The notes: generated by a model from the letters alone, not told the origin. A DNA stretch of 64,000 nucleotides from JAFMJV01 sp034436555 (GCA_034436555.1 DAOTUU010000020.1:56175-120174), one strand, 5' to 3'. Positions 33,849-41,931 are shown, counted from the first letter of the stretch. Numbers and translations: made by a program.

Positions 33849-33930
33849 GGACGACACCTCCTGATGATGGGGCCGCCACCGATGGTAGCGCGCAGGGAAC
33901 TCGGATGGACGCGCCGCCGTCCTGTCGCCC

Positions 33931-34842
33931 ATGCCGACCATGACCCGGGCCTCGGCCCGTACCCCCCTGCTCCTGTCCGCCGCCGGCCTGCTCCTGGCAC
34001 CCGGCGCCGTCCACGCCCAGAGTCCCGCGCCCGCCAGCCCGGCCGTCGACTGCGTGCCCGGACAGGTCGGCACCATCGACCACCCCACCGGCTGCACCGA
34101 CATCGTGCTGCGGATGGACTCCGTGGGCGGATTCGTGCCCCTGGAGTGGAACCTCGTCGCGACGCCCGCCTTCACGCTCTACGGCGACAACGTCGCGGTC
34201 TTCCGCCCGCAGCCGCCCGACGGGATGTACCCGGGTCCGGGCGAGCCCATGACCCCGCTCCTGGAGGCCATCCTGGACCCCGAGCAGGTCGACGCGCTGC
34301 TGGGCTACGCGCTCGGTCCGGGGGGACTGGCCGCCGCCGCCGCCGAGTACCTCAACCCCATGGTCGCGGATGCGCCCACCACGGTGTTCACCATCGACGC
34401 GGGTGGCATCCAGAAGACCGTGTCGGCCGTCGCGCTGGGCATGGACGACCAGACCAACCCCGACGCCGCGGTGCTGGCCCAGCTCGCCGGGCTCCAGGAC
34501 CTGCTCGACAGCTTCGAGGAGCAGGCCAGCCAGGTCCAGTCCGTCGCGCCGTACGAGCCGACCGCCTACCGGGGCGCGCTCACCGAGGTCTGGGAGGGCG
34601 CCCCCGATGTGGCGATCGCGTGGCCCTGGGATGACCTGACGCTCCAGGACTTCGTCGCCCCGTCTGACAACGCGGCGCGCTACGCGGGCCTGACGCCCGA
34701 GCAGGTCTCGGCGGTCACGCCGGTGCCCAGCGGCGGCATCACCAACATCCGGATCAGCGCGCCCGATGGCAGCGACTGGTACCTCAACATCCGACCGCTG
34801 CTGCCGGGCGAGACCGTTCTCCCCGAGGGCGTCAGCGGCTGA
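33931..34842 (+). CDS. Exported protein of unknown function
   Basis: I do not recognise this 303-residue protein. It has a signal peptide (RTPLLLSAAGLLLAPGAVHAQ), two Cys residues early in the mature part (VDCVPGQVGTIDHPTGC) that may form a disulphide, an Ala/Leu-rich central helix region and a beta-rich C-terminal part ending 'DGSDWYLNIRPLLPGETVLPEG'. A second ATG three codons in is an equally good start. It diverges from the propeller operon with 82 bases between starts. A strong hairpin follows at 34916-34943. Confidence 0.65.
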   Translation: MPTMTRASARTPLLLSAAGLLLAPGAVHAQSPAPASPAVDCVPGQVGTIDHPTGCTDIVLRMDSVGGFVPLEWNLVATPAFTLYGDNVAVFRPQPPDGMYPGPGEPMTPLLEAILDPEQVDALLGYALGPGGLAAAAAEYLNPMVADAPTTVFTIDAGGIQKTVSAVALGMDDQTNPDAAVLAQLAGLQDLLDSFEEQASQVQSVAPYEPTAYRGALTEVWEGAPDVAIAWPWDDLTLQDFVAPSDNAARYAGLTPEQVSAVTPVPSGGITNIRISAPDGSDWYLNIRPLLPGETVLPEGVSG

Positions 34843-34915
34843 CCACCGGCTCCGCATCTCCCCCGCGACGGCCCGGCTCGTCGCATCCCTCCGGCGACCG
34901 GGTCGTCGTCCACCA

Positions 34916-34943
34916 CCGCCGGCGTGCTGGGGCACGCCGGCGG
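34916..34943 (+). terminator. Perfect 12-bp hairpin
   Basis: CCGCCGGCGTGC (34916-34927) pairs with GCACGCCGGCGG (34932-34943) around TGGG, 73 bases after the preceding stop and just before the -10 box of the cupredoxin gene. Confidence 0.65.
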
Positions 34944-34955
34944 CTCGGTGTGTGG

Positions 34956-34961
34956 TTCAAT
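34956..34961 (+). promoter_or_regulatory. -10 box TTCAAT, leaderless cupredoxin gene
   Basis: TTCAAT ends six bases before the ATG at 34968. Confidence 0.4.
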
Positions 34962-34967
34962 CGGCCG

Positions 34968-35591
34968 ATGCTGCACCGACCGACCGCGCGCTCCCCGCGC
35001 CTGACGCTCGCCGGCCTCATCGCGAGCGCCGTCATCGCCCTCGGCCCGGTGACCGCGAGCGCGGCGACGGCCACCGTGAAGATGGGCTTCAACGATTTCA
35101 CACCGGCCACCAAGACCGTCGCGCGCGGTGACCGGGTGCGCTGGTCCAACAAGGGTGGGTTCCTGGAGCACAACGTCCAGGCGACCGCGCCCCGCTGGTA
35201 CTTCTACTCCACGAAGCAGAACGCGGGCGACATCCTGCCGGGCGACACCTACCAGTTCACCTTCCGTTCCGCGGGCCACTTCAGCTACGTCTGCTCGATC
35301 CACAGCGGCATGGACGGCTCCATCACGGTGCCCATCTCGGTGGCCAAGCTCACCGGGCCGGTTCGCTTCCGGGTGACCGTGGCGAGCGCCCCCGCCACGG
35401 GTCCGTGGCGCAACGAGGTCCAGGTGAGGCGGCCGGGCTCGAGCACGTGGAAGCGCATCGCGCTGACGACGGCCACCAGCGTCACGTTCACGCCCAGCAA
35501 GCGCGGCACGCACCTGTTCCGCTCGCGCGTCACCAACACGAGCACCGGTGCCGACTCGGGCTGGTCACCCACGGTGTCGCGCACCTGGTGA
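34968..35591 (+). CDS. Exported cupredoxin-like copper protein A
   Basis: This 207-residue exported protein has an N-terminal plastocyanin/azurin-like domain. Likely copper ligands are the His in 'GGFLEHNVQA' and Cys, His and Met in 'YVCSIHSGMDG', the C-x2-H-x2-M spacing of such domains. After about residue 125 comes a second beta domain of about 80 residues (FRVTVASAPATGPWRNEVQVR...). The signal peptide is 'LTLAGLIASAVIALGPVTASAA'. The role is probably electron transfer or copper handling at the cell surface. The next gene is a paralogue, so this is a tandem duplication. Confidence 0.85.
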   Translation: MLHRPTARSPRLTLAGLIASAVIALGPVTASAATATVKMGFNDFTPATKTVARGDRVRWSNKGGFLEHNVQATAPRWYFYSTKQNAGDILPGDTYQFTFRSAGHFSYVCSIHSGMDGSITVPISVAKLTGPVRFRVTVASAPATGPWRNEVQVRRPGSSTWKRIALTTATSVTFTPSKRGTHLFRSRVTNTSTGADSGWSPTVSRTW

Positions 35592-35672
35592 TCCCGCGTC
35601 CCGGGTTCGCGGGACCACCGGTCACCGGGTCGGGTGACCATGGAGCGGCCGTCGACCGTCGCCGGGAGCCGG

Positions 35673-35678
35673 TAGGGT
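35673..35678 (+). promoter_or_regulatory. -10 box TAGGGT, leaderless cupredoxin gene B
   Basis: TAGGGT ends seven bases before the GTG at 35686, which decides that start over the GTG at 35677. Confidence 0.5.
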
Positions 35679-35685
35679 GGGCTGC

Positions 35686-36297
35686 GTGAATCGTCGGTCG
35701 TCGCCGGTCGTGCTGCTCGCCCTCGTGCTGTCGGTCCTGCCTGGCGCTCCCGCCGTCTCGAGGAGCCCCGCCCGGGTCCAGGTCCGGGCGATCTCCTACG
35801 TCCCCGCGCAGGTCTCGCTGCCGGCTCCCGGCGCCCGGGTCCGCTGGACCAATGTCACCGATCCCGACCGGCGGCACGATGTGATCGGCTCGCTGCCCGA
35901 CTCGTTCGCCAGCGACCTCCTGGGCTCTGGGGAGTCGTTCACGGTCCGGTTCGACCGGGCGGGCACCTTCGGGTACATCTGCTCCATCCACGACACGATG
36001 CTGGGTCGCGTGGAGGTGGCGCCGGTGGTCGTGCTCGAGCGCGACGCGGCCGGGTGGCGGCTGGTGGTGACGCTGGGCGCGGGCCCCCTGGCGTCGGACG
36101 CGCCGCACCGATCCTCCGTCTTCGTCCAGGGCCCCGGCGATGCGGCCCCGCGGTGGGTGCGCACCACCCGTGCCGCCTCGGTGCGGCTCCGCCCGGACCG
36201 ACCCGGCGACTGGACCGTGCTGGTGCGGCTGCGCCACCGCGCGTCGGGTGCCGTGTCCGGGGACAGCCCGCGCGTCACGGTCAGCGTGCCGGGGTGA
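35686..36297 (+). CDS. Exported cupredoxin-like copper protein B
   Basis: This 203-residue paralogue of protein A has the same layout: signal peptide (SPVVLLALVLSVLPGAPAVS), cupredoxin domain with His in 'DPDRRHDVIG' and Cys/His/Met in 'YICSIHDTMLG', and a C-terminal beta domain (LVVTLGAGPLASDAPHRSSVFVQ). Sequence identity to protein A is modest outside the copper site, so the duplication is old. The GTG start follows a TAGGGT box by seven bases. Confidence 0.85.
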   Translation: MNRRSSPVVLLALVLSVLPGAPAVSRSPARVQVRAISYVPAQVSLPAPGARVRWTNVTDPDRRHDVIGSLPDSFASDLLGSGESFTVRFDRAGTFGYICSIHDTMLGRVEVAPVVVLERDAAGWRLVVTLGAGPLASDAPHRSSVFVQGPGDAAPRWVRTTRAASVRLRPDRPGDWTVLVRLRHRASGAVSGDSPRVTVSVPG

Positions 36298-36345
36298 TGC
36301 TCGGTCCCGGCGTCTCGGGATGATGCTCGGCCGCCCGGGTTCCGG

Positions 36346-36351
36346 TACCGT
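36346..36351 (+). promoter_or_regulatory. -10 box TACCGT, leaderless
   Basis: TACCGT ends seven bases before the ATG at 36359. Confidence 0.5.
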
Positions 36352-36358
36352 TGGCGGC

Positions 36359-36763
36359 ATGGATGCCGCTGGTCCGCCGATCGCCGCCCTCGCCGCGCGC
36401 GACGGGCTTGCCCGCGTCTATCTCCAGGTGTTCCGGTACGTCGCCGAGCGGGCCGCCGAGGGCGACCGCGTGGCGGCCGGCATCGAGCGTGAGCTGCGCA
36501 CCCCCGCGCTGCCCGCACCCACGCACGCCCAGGTCCGACGCTGGCTGGCATCGGTCGCCGCCGAGCCCCGGCGGATCGTCAACCGGCGCGCGGACCCCTT
36601 CATCGCACGGGACCTCATCAACCTGATGAACGCCGCGGAGGCGCGGGCGGGCGCGCTGGGCCCGCAGACCTGGGTCCAGGTCGTGTTCCGCCTCAGGGGG
36701 ACGCCGGTGTCAGGGAGCGGCGCCCCGGGAGCCCCGGGAGGAACGGGAGCCCCGCCCCGGTGA
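36359..36763 (+). CDS. Small protein of unknown function, coupled to the Imm-5-like gene
   Basis: I do not recognise this 134-residue soluble protein. It is mostly helical: 'ARVYLQVFRYVAERAAEGDRVAAGIERELRT', a Pro-rich turn, 'AQVRRWLASVAAEPRRIVNRRADPFIARDLINLMNAAEARAGAL' and a strand 'WVQVVFRLRG'. The last 20 residues are Gly/Pro/Ala-rich. A TACCGT box seven bases before the ATG supports the start. Its stop overlaps the GTG of the next gene (GTGA at 36760-36763), so the two are translated together. Confidence 0.6.
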   Translation: MDAAGPPIAALAARDGLARVYLQVFRYVAERAAEGDRVAAGIERELRTPALPAPTHAQVRRWLASVAAEPRRIVNRRADPFIARDLINLMNAAEARAGALGPQTWVQVVFRLRGTPVSGSGAPGAPGGTGAPPR

Positions 36764-37404
36764 CCCTGCCGCCGGTCCGCGACCCGCGGTTCGTGACCAT
36801 CCGCCGGGGCGGCACGCTCACCGATGCCGACCACGGGCTTCTGGCACGGTGGGCCGCGGACTGCGCGGAGCACGTCCTGCCGCTGTTCCCCGCGGTGCGG
36901 CCGGACGATCCGCGGCCCGCCGAGGCGATCGCGCTGGCGCGCGCCTGGACCCGTGGCGAGGTGACGATGACCGCCTCACGGTCCGCGGCCGGCCATGCGA
37001 GCGCGGCCGCGCGGGATCTGCGCGGGGCCGCCCGCCATGCCGCGTTCGCCGCCGCCCAGGCAGCCGCGGTGGCACACGTGGCGGCACACGAGCTGGGAGC
37101 CGCGGCCTACGCCATCAAGGCCGTCCGTGCCTCGGTGCCGGATGCCCAGGCGGCCGCGGTCGGGTGCCGGGAGCGCGACTGGCAGCGGGTGCAGCTGCCG
37201 GACGCGATCCGGGCGCTCGTGCTGGACGACCAGCGCCTGCGCGACGGGCTGTGCTGGGGGGTCTTCGGGTCAGTGGACTCGTTGGTGACGCGCGCATCAA
37301 CCGCGGAAGACGCCAACGCCTCGACTGGGACGACCAGCCATCAGGTCGTCAGCCGAGGCCGGTGCCGAACTGGCGGTCGCCGGCATCCCCCAGGCCGGGC
37401 ATGA
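36760..37404 (+). CDS. Putative immunity protein, Imm-5-like
   Basis: This 214-residue Ala-rich helical protein fits the family annotated as 'putative immunity protein' (Imm-5-like). Marks are 'LLARWAADCAEHVLPLF', 'PDDPRPAEAIALARAWTRGEVTMT' and 'AAAVAHVAAHELGAAAYAIKAV'. Despite the name, the family is widespread and its role is not settled; no toxin gene is visible nearby. The GTG start overlaps the stop of the upstream small gene. The last 56 bases overlap the 3' end of upp on the other strand, and the C-terminal 30 residues look poorly conserved. Confidence 0.72.
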   Translation: MTLPPVRDPRFVTIRRGGTLTDADHGLLARWAADCAEHVLPLFPAVRPDDPRPAEAIALARAWTRGEVTMTASRSAAGHASAAARDLRGAARHAAFAAAQAAAVAHVAAHELGAAAYAIKAVRASVPDAQAAAVGCRERDWQRVQLPDAIRALVLDDQRLRDGLCWGVFGSVDSLVTRASTAEDANASTGTTSHQVVSRGRCRTGGRRHPPGRA

Positions 37405-38002
37405 TGTAGCCCTTCTCGTTGAGCGCGCGGTCCAGCGCCGCGACGTGGATGCTCACGTCCGGGTGCGCCTTTACCACGGCCCGCACGCCCTCCGGCGCCG
37501 CGATGAGGTTGATGAGCTTGATGCGCGTGGCGCCCCAGTGCTTGAGCACCTCGATGGCGGCCGTCGCGGAGCCGCCGGTCGCAAGCATGGGGTCCAGGAT
37601 GAGGCACATGTCCACGGTCGCCTGGTCCGGCAGCTTGTTGTAGTACTCCACCGGTCGCAGGGTCCGCTCGTCGCGGAACAGGCCCAGATGCCACACCTGC
37701 GCCGTGGGCATCAGCTCCAGCATCGCATCCACCATGCCCAGGCCGGCCCGCAGGATGGGCACGAGGCCGATGCGGTCGGCCAGCTCGTGGCCCTGCATCT
37801 CCTCCATCGGCGTGCGGATGGTGAGCGGCGCCATCCGCGCGTCCGCGAGCGCCTCGTAGCCCACGAGCCAGCTGATCTCCCGGACCAGCTCCCGGAACTT
37901 CTTGGGCTCGGTGCCCCGGTCCCGGAGCAGGGCGAGCTTGTGCAGCACCGCGGGATGCCGCGAGACGTGCAGGGTCGGGTACTCGGACGCGGTGTCGGAC
38001 AT
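37349..38002 (-). CDS. upp: Uracil phosphoribosyltransferase
   Basis: This 217-residue enzyme makes UMP from uracil and PRPP. The PRPP-binding motif is 'CLILDPMLATGGSATAAIEVLK'. Others are 'HPAVLHKLALLRDRGTEPKKFRELVREIS', 'VPILRAGLGMVDAMLELMP' and the uracil-binding C-terminal part 'YIMPGLGDAGDRQFGT'. Length and motifs are standard for the bacterial family. It salvages the same base that the pyrimidine degradation genes in the left half would destroy. A GGAG site stands before the ATG. Confidence 0.97.
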   Translation of the reverse strand: MSDTASEYPTLHVSRHPAVLHKLALLRDRGTEPKKFRELVREISWLVGYEALADARMAPLTIRTPMEEMQGHELADRIGLVPILRAGLGMVDAMLELMPTAQVWHLGLFRDERTLRPVEYYNKLPDQATVDMCLILDPMLATGGSATAAIEVLKHWGATRIKLINLIAAPEGVRAVVKAHPDVSIHVAALDRALNEKGYIMPGLGDAGDRQFGTGLG

Positions 38003-38179
38003 CAGTGGGTCTCCGAAGGGTCGGCGCGGGCACGGGCCGGTCGGGGAGCGATTCTAGCCGCGACGCCTGCGCCGGGCCACACGGCTCGGTCTCCACGGTC
38101 CCGGTCGGCACGGAGCCGGGCGACTCCGGGCCCCGTCGGCACGGTCCGGTCCGGCCCCGACATCCAGACGGGAGCGCGG

Positions 38180-38185
38180 TACCAT
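38180..38185 (+). promoter_or_regulatory. -10 box TACCAT, leaderless asparaginase gene
   Basis: TACCAT ends seven bases before the GTG at 38193. Confidence 0.5.
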
Positions 38186-38192
38186 CGCGGTC

Positions 38193-39344
38193 GTGCCCGA
38201 CCCTCGCCCCTCCTCGCCCTCGCGGTCCGCGGTCAAGAGCGCGCCTCGCCGCGCGCCGCGCTACCCGCGCAACACCGCCCCGCCGGTCCTGGTGGAGGTC
38301 CGCCGGGCGGGCATCGTGGAGTCGCGCCACCGCGGCCATGTGGTCCAGGTGGCCGTCACCGGCGACATCGAGGCGGTGGCCGGCGACCCGGAGACCGAGG
38401 TCACCCTGCGTTCCACGGTCAAGCCGTTCGCGCTCGTGACCCTGCTGGAGTCCGGCGCCGCGGACGAGCTGAGGCTGTCCCGGGAGGAGATCGCGGTGAT
38501 GGCCGCGTCCCACGCGGGCGAGGACAAGCACGTGCGCACGCTCCAGGGCCTGTTCCGACGCGCGGGCGTGAGCCAGACGCTCCTGGCCTGCGGTCCCGGG
38601 TTCCCGCAGGATCCCGTGACCGCCGCCCGGCTGGCGCGAGACGGCGAGCCGTCCAGCGCGATGCGCCACCAGTGTTCCGGGTTCCACGCCGCCAGCCTGC
38701 TCCTGTCGCGCCATGCCGACTGGTCCATGACCGACTACGCGTCGTTCGACCACCCGTCGCAGCAGGCCGTCCGGGCCACCGTCGCGCGCCTGTTCGGCAC
38801 GAGCGTGAAGGCGTTGCGGATGGGCGTGGACGACTGCAACCTGGCCACCTACGTGTTTCCGCTGTCGGACGTCGCGCGGGCCTTCGCGCTGCTCGCCGAT
38901 CCGGTGGCGGCCACGGCCGACGACCCCGACCGGGCTCGGTCGGCATCCGCGCTGACCCGCATCCGCGACGCGATGATGGCCGCGCCGGACCTGGTCGCCG
39001 GCACGAACGTGGGCTTGGACACGGTGCTCATGAAGCGACGGCCCGGTCAGATCGTGGCGAAGGGCGGTGCGGAGGGGCTGCGCGGCATCGGACTGCTCGC
39101 GGGCGCCAGGGGTTCGGGTCGGCCCGCCGCCGGCATCGCGGTGCGCATCGAGGATGGGGATGGGTTCGCCCGAGCCAACCGGGCGGTCGTGGTGGAGGCA
39201 CTGGCACAGCTGGACGCGCTCTCCGCGCGGGACCTGCAAGCCCTGGCCGACCAGCACCAGCCGCTGACGCGGGCCTCGGATGGCTCGGTCGCCGCGTCGG
39301 TCGTCCCTGCATTCCAGCTGGCGCCGGTCTCCGAGCTCGCCTGA
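38193..39344 (+). CDS. Asparaginase, PF06089 (AnsA-like) family
   Basis: This 383-residue protein belongs to the 'L-asparaginase II' family of PF06089, distinct from the EcAI/EcAII type. Recognised parts are 'VEVRRAGIVESRHRGHVVQV', 'STVKPFALVTLLESGAAD', 'ASHAGEDKHVRTLQ', 'MRHQCSGFHAASLLL', 'GVDDCNLATYVFPL' and 'GGAEGLRGIGLL'. It should release ammonia from asparagine in the cytosol. About 30 basic residues precede the conserved domain; the GTG start is supported by the TACCAT box. The next gene starts 5 bases after its stop. Confidence 0.9.
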   Translation: MPDPRPSSPSRSAVKSAPRRAPRYPRNTAPPVLVEVRRAGIVESRHRGHVVQVAVTGDIEAVAGDPETEVTLRSTVKPFALVTLLESGAADELRLSREEIAVMAASHAGEDKHVRTLQGLFRRAGVSQTLLACGPGFPQDPVTAARLARDGEPSSAMRHQCSGFHAASLLLSRHADWSMTDYASFDHPSQQAVRATVARLFGTSVKALRMGVDDCNLATYVFPLSDVARAFALLADPVAATADDPDRARSASALTRIRDAMMAAPDLVAGTNVGLDTVLMKRRPGQIVAKGGAEGLRGIGLLAGARGSGRPAAGIAVRIEDGDGFARANRAVVVEALAQLDALSARDLQALADQHQPLTRASDGSVAASVVPAFQLAPVSELA

Positions 39345-39349
39345 CGCGC

Positions 39350-40714
39350 GTGGCGGACCGGCGCGGGAGTCGGATCCCGGACCCCTATCGCGAGCTGGGG
39401 GTGCTGCGAGGTGCCACGGACGCGCACATCAAGTCGGCCCATCGACGCCTGGCCAAGCGCTTCCACCCCGATGCCCCGGAAGGGGACACGCACCGATTCC
39501 TGGCCATCCAGGAGGCCTACCTGCTGCTGTCCGACCCCCTGCGCAGGCGGGAATGGGACGCCGAGCACGCGCCCGGACCGGTGCGCGCGACGGAGACGAC
39601 CCGGACGGGCGCACGAGCTGGCGATGGGCCGCCGCGCGCGAGGACCGCGGAGCGGGGTGCGGCGGGAGGTCGCGCACCGGCCGGGTCGCACGGTCCCGGC
39701 GGCAGGCGGCGCTCGACCGACAGGGGTGCCGGCGAGGCGGAGCGCGCCCATGGGGCATGGAGCGCGTCGGACCGTGATCCGGCGAGCCGGTCCACCACCT
39801 GGAGCGCGGCGGGCGTGCCCTGGTGGGAGGAGTTCCGACCGCGCGACCGGGGTTCCGGAGGAGTGCCGGATGGTGCGGCCTCGGGCGCGGGGGGTGCGGC
39901 CGCGGGCACGGGGGGAGCGGCCGCGGGCGCGGCCGGTGGTGCTGCTGCTCGGCCCGCCGGGGGAGCGCGCCAGGGTGCGTCGAACGGCCGCGCATCATCG
40001 TCCGGCGATGCGGGTGCCGATGGAGGTCGACCGCGAGCCCGGTCGACCGCCCAGGCGGCCGCCGGACACGTGGGTGCCGCCGAGACGGGTGCGGAGATGC
40101 CGGGCAACGCCGACGCGCCGGGCGGCGCCGATGCATCCGGCCTCCCGCCCGAGATGGACGTGTATGCCCGGTCGTCCGGGGCGGCCTGGTCGATGGCGGC
40201 GCGGCGCTACTTTCGGAAGGGTGAGGCGGAGCTGGCCAGGGGAGGATCGTGGACCTACCGGGGCACCCAGGTGGTCACCGGTGCCGAGGCTCGGAAGGCG
40301 GCCGCGGAACAGGCCGCGGAGCGTGCCGCGCGGCAGGCCCTGGAGCACCGGCGCGAAGTCGAGCGCAGGCAGGCCGCGGAGCGCAGGCAGGCGGCCGACC
40401 AGCGGGCCGATCCACGCACGCCCGACCCGCCGGTCCGCGAACGGACCGCGTCCGGACACGACCGATCACCAGCCGGCTCGGGCGTGCCAGATGGCGGCAC
40501 CCACCCCGGGGCGCGCCACGACGCGGCTCCCCGATCCCAGGGCGCCGCCCGTGCCGACCCTGGGTCCCGTCCCGGCGCGGTGCCATCCGCACCGCCACCG
40601 GGCATTGGCCGGCCGGACCAGGATCGCGCGGCGGCGCTCCCCGCGTCGGTGACCACGCCGGAACTGGAGCCTTCGCTTCTGGGGCGTGTCCGTCGCGCCC
40701 TCGGACTGCGCTGA
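39350..40714 (+). CDS. J-domain (DnaJ-like) protein with long disordered region
   Basis: This 454-residue protein begins with a J domain: 'DPYRELGVLRGATDAHIKSAHRRLAKRFHPDAPEGD', carrying the HPD motif that stimulates Hsp70 (DnaK). After residue 80 almost all is low-complexity Gly/Ala/Arg/Pro. One conserved-looking island ('LPPEMDVYARSSGAAWSMAARRYFRKGEAELARGG') lies near residues 262-300, and an Arg/Ala/Glu coiled coil (AAEQAAERAARQALEHRREVER) follows it. There is no zinc domain or substrate-binding domain, so it is a class III type. The GTG start is just downstream of the asparaginase stop. Confidence 0.8.
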   Translation: MADRRGSRIPDPYRELGVLRGATDAHIKSAHRRLAKRFHPDAPEGDTHRFLAIQEAYLLLSDPLRRREWDAEHAPGPVRATETTRTGARAGDGPPRARTAERGAAGGRAPAGSHGPGGRRRSTDRGAGEAERAHGAWSASDRDPASRSTTWSAAGVPWWEEFRPRDRGSGGVPDGAASGAGGAAAGTGGAAAGAAGGAAARPAGGARQGASNGRASSSGDAGADGGRPRARSTAQAAAGHVGAAETGAEMPGNADAPGGADASGLPPEMDVYARSSGAAWSMAARRYFRKGEAELARGGSWTYRGTQVVTGAEARKAAAEQAAERAARQALEHRREVERRQAAERRQAADQRADPRTPDPPVRERTASGHDRSPAGSGVPDGGTHPGARHDAAPRSQGAARADPGSRPGAVPSAPPPGIGRPDQDRAAALPASVTTPELEPSLLGRVRRALGLR

Positions 40715-40738
40715 CGGTCGGACCGGGCCTCAGCAGAC

Positions 40739-40818
40739 CGTCCGCTGCCGTCCGCCGCGGCGCATGAGGTCGAGCGCCGCCGTCCGCTGCCGTCCGCCGC
40801 GGCGCATGAGGCCGAGCG
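40739..40818. repeat. Two direct repeats of 38 bases, period 42
   Basis: CGTCCGCTGCCGTCCGCC... occurs at 40739-40776 and again at 40781-40818 with one difference (GAGGTCGAG against GAGGCCGAG). The pair fills the gap between the J-domain and YqhA-like genes and ends just before the latter's -10 box. Confidence 0.85.
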
Positions 40819-40834
40819 ACCGTTCCTGACCGGC

Positions 40835-40840
40835 TACCAT
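40835..40840 (+). promoter_or_regulatory. -10 box TACCAT, leaderless YqhA-like gene
   Basis: TACCAT ends eight bases before the ATG at 40849. Confidence 0.45.
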
Positions 40841-40848
40841 GCCGCGTG

Positions 40849-41439
40849 ATGGCCACCCCGCATGACCCTGCGCTCACGGAGCCCGCATCGGTGGGCGCCG
40901 TGCATCGGCTGCTGGGCACGTCCCGCTTCCTGATCATCCTCGCGGTCCTGGGCACGTTCCTGTCGGCGGCGACGCTCATGGTGTTCGGCGTGCTGCGGGC
41001 CGTCGACATCGTGTTCGAGCTGATCGGCCAGCACTCCGTCTCCGAGAGCGCCGGCAAAGGGCTCATCGTCGATGCCGTCTCGGTCATCGACATCTTCCTG
41101 CTGGGCACGGTGCTGTACATCATCTCGGCCGGCCTGTACCAGCTGTTCGTGGACGACCGGCTTGCGCTTCCCCGCTGGCTGCACATCGGCACGCTCGACG
41201 ATCTGAAGGCGAAGCTCACGGGCGTCATCGTGGTGGGGATGCTGGTGACGTACCTAGGGTCCATCACGGAGTGGGAGACCGGTGACACCGGCATCCTTGC
41301 GCTCGGTGCGGGCATCGCCGCGGTCATCCTCGCCATGGGTCTCTACTACCGGCTCACCGGTACCGGCGCAGCGTCGCCTGGCTATCAGGACCGTGGGGAG
41401 CGGTCGGTCGGCCCCGACCGGGGAGCCGGCGAACCGTGA
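40849..41439 (+). CDS. YqhA-like (UPF0114) membrane protein
   Basis: This 196-residue membrane protein has three or four helices: 'FLIILAVLGTFLSAATLMVFGVL', 'DIFLLGTVLYIISAGLYQLFV', 'LTGVIVVGMLVTYLGSI' and 'ILALGAGIAAVILAMGLYY'. The stretch 'GLYQLFVDDRLALPRWLHIGTLDDLKAKL' is the hallmark of UPF0114/YqhA. The family is conserved but has no established function to my knowledge. The last 25 residues are polar and variable. Confidence 0.85.
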   Translation: MATPHDPALTEPASVGAVHRLLGTSRFLIILAVLGTFLSAATLMVFGVLRAVDIVFELIGQHSVSESAGKGLIVDAVSVIDIFLLGTVLYIISAGLYQLFVDDRLALPRWLHIGTLDDLKAKLTGVIVVGMLVTYLGSITEWETGDTGILALGAGIAAVILAMGLYYRLTGTGAASPGYQDRGERSVGPDRGAGEP

Positions 41440-41560
41440 CCCGCTCCCGACGGTTCCGGCCGTCGGGGTCGCCGCCCGGCTCGGCCGTCGCCGGGGTCCG
41501 CCGGAACCGCCGCCCGCCCCGCGCCCGCCGGCCCAGACCGGCCGTCGCCGGGGCCCGCCG

Positions 41561-41774
41561 GATCGACCAGCGCGATCGCTGACGAGCCGGTCGCGCGCCA
41601 GTCGTCAGCCATCGACGGGCGTGTTCTTGGGTGTGTCCCGCGGCACGACTCACGCTCCGTCGGGGACCAGGCGCGTGTGCGTCGAGCGTGGCGACGCGGC
41701 CCCGCGGGCCCAGTGGCGCGACGATTCGCGGGACGATCGCGCCCACCAGCGCGGGCATCGATCGCTGACGAGTC
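41561..41774. repeat. Structured inverted-repeat element, copy 2
   Basis: The left part matches copy 1: GGATCGACCA, then a TCGCTGACGA arm at 41576-41585 and an inverted TCGTCAGC arm at 41602-41609. A third arm (ATCGCTGACGAGTC, 41761-41774) closes a 175-base inverted pair with the second. The complement of 41737-41774 matches 31027-31064 of copy 1 at about four of five positions by hand alignment. No gene is seen in it. Confidence 0.6.
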
Positions 41775-41790
41775 ACGACCCCCGGCACCC

Positions 41791-41915
41791 CGCCGCCCGC
41801 CGCCCGCACGGGTCCCGCCCCGCGCCCGGCGCCCCACCGCCCCCCGGCCGCCCGTGGCTCTGGCTCCCTGCCCGCGCCCGCCGCCCGCCGCCCGCACGGG
41901 TCCCGCCCCGCGCCC
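41791..41915. repeat. Perfect 37-base direct repeat before gltX
   Basis: A 37-base G+C-rich sequence beginning CGCCGCCCGCCGCCCGCACG occurs at 41791-41827 and identically at 41879-41915, 88 bases apart. The second copy ends four bases before the gltX -10 box. The bases between are also C-rich, and I see no gene. Confidence 0.85.
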
Positions 41916-41918
41916 TGT

Positions 41919-41924
41919 CACACT
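41919..41924 (+). promoter_or_regulatory. -10-like box CACACT, leaderless gltX
   Basis: CACACT ends seven bases before the ATG at 41932. It differs from TANNNT in the first base, but the spacing is the usual one for this window. Confidence 0.35.
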
Positions 41925-41931
41925 GGCACGC

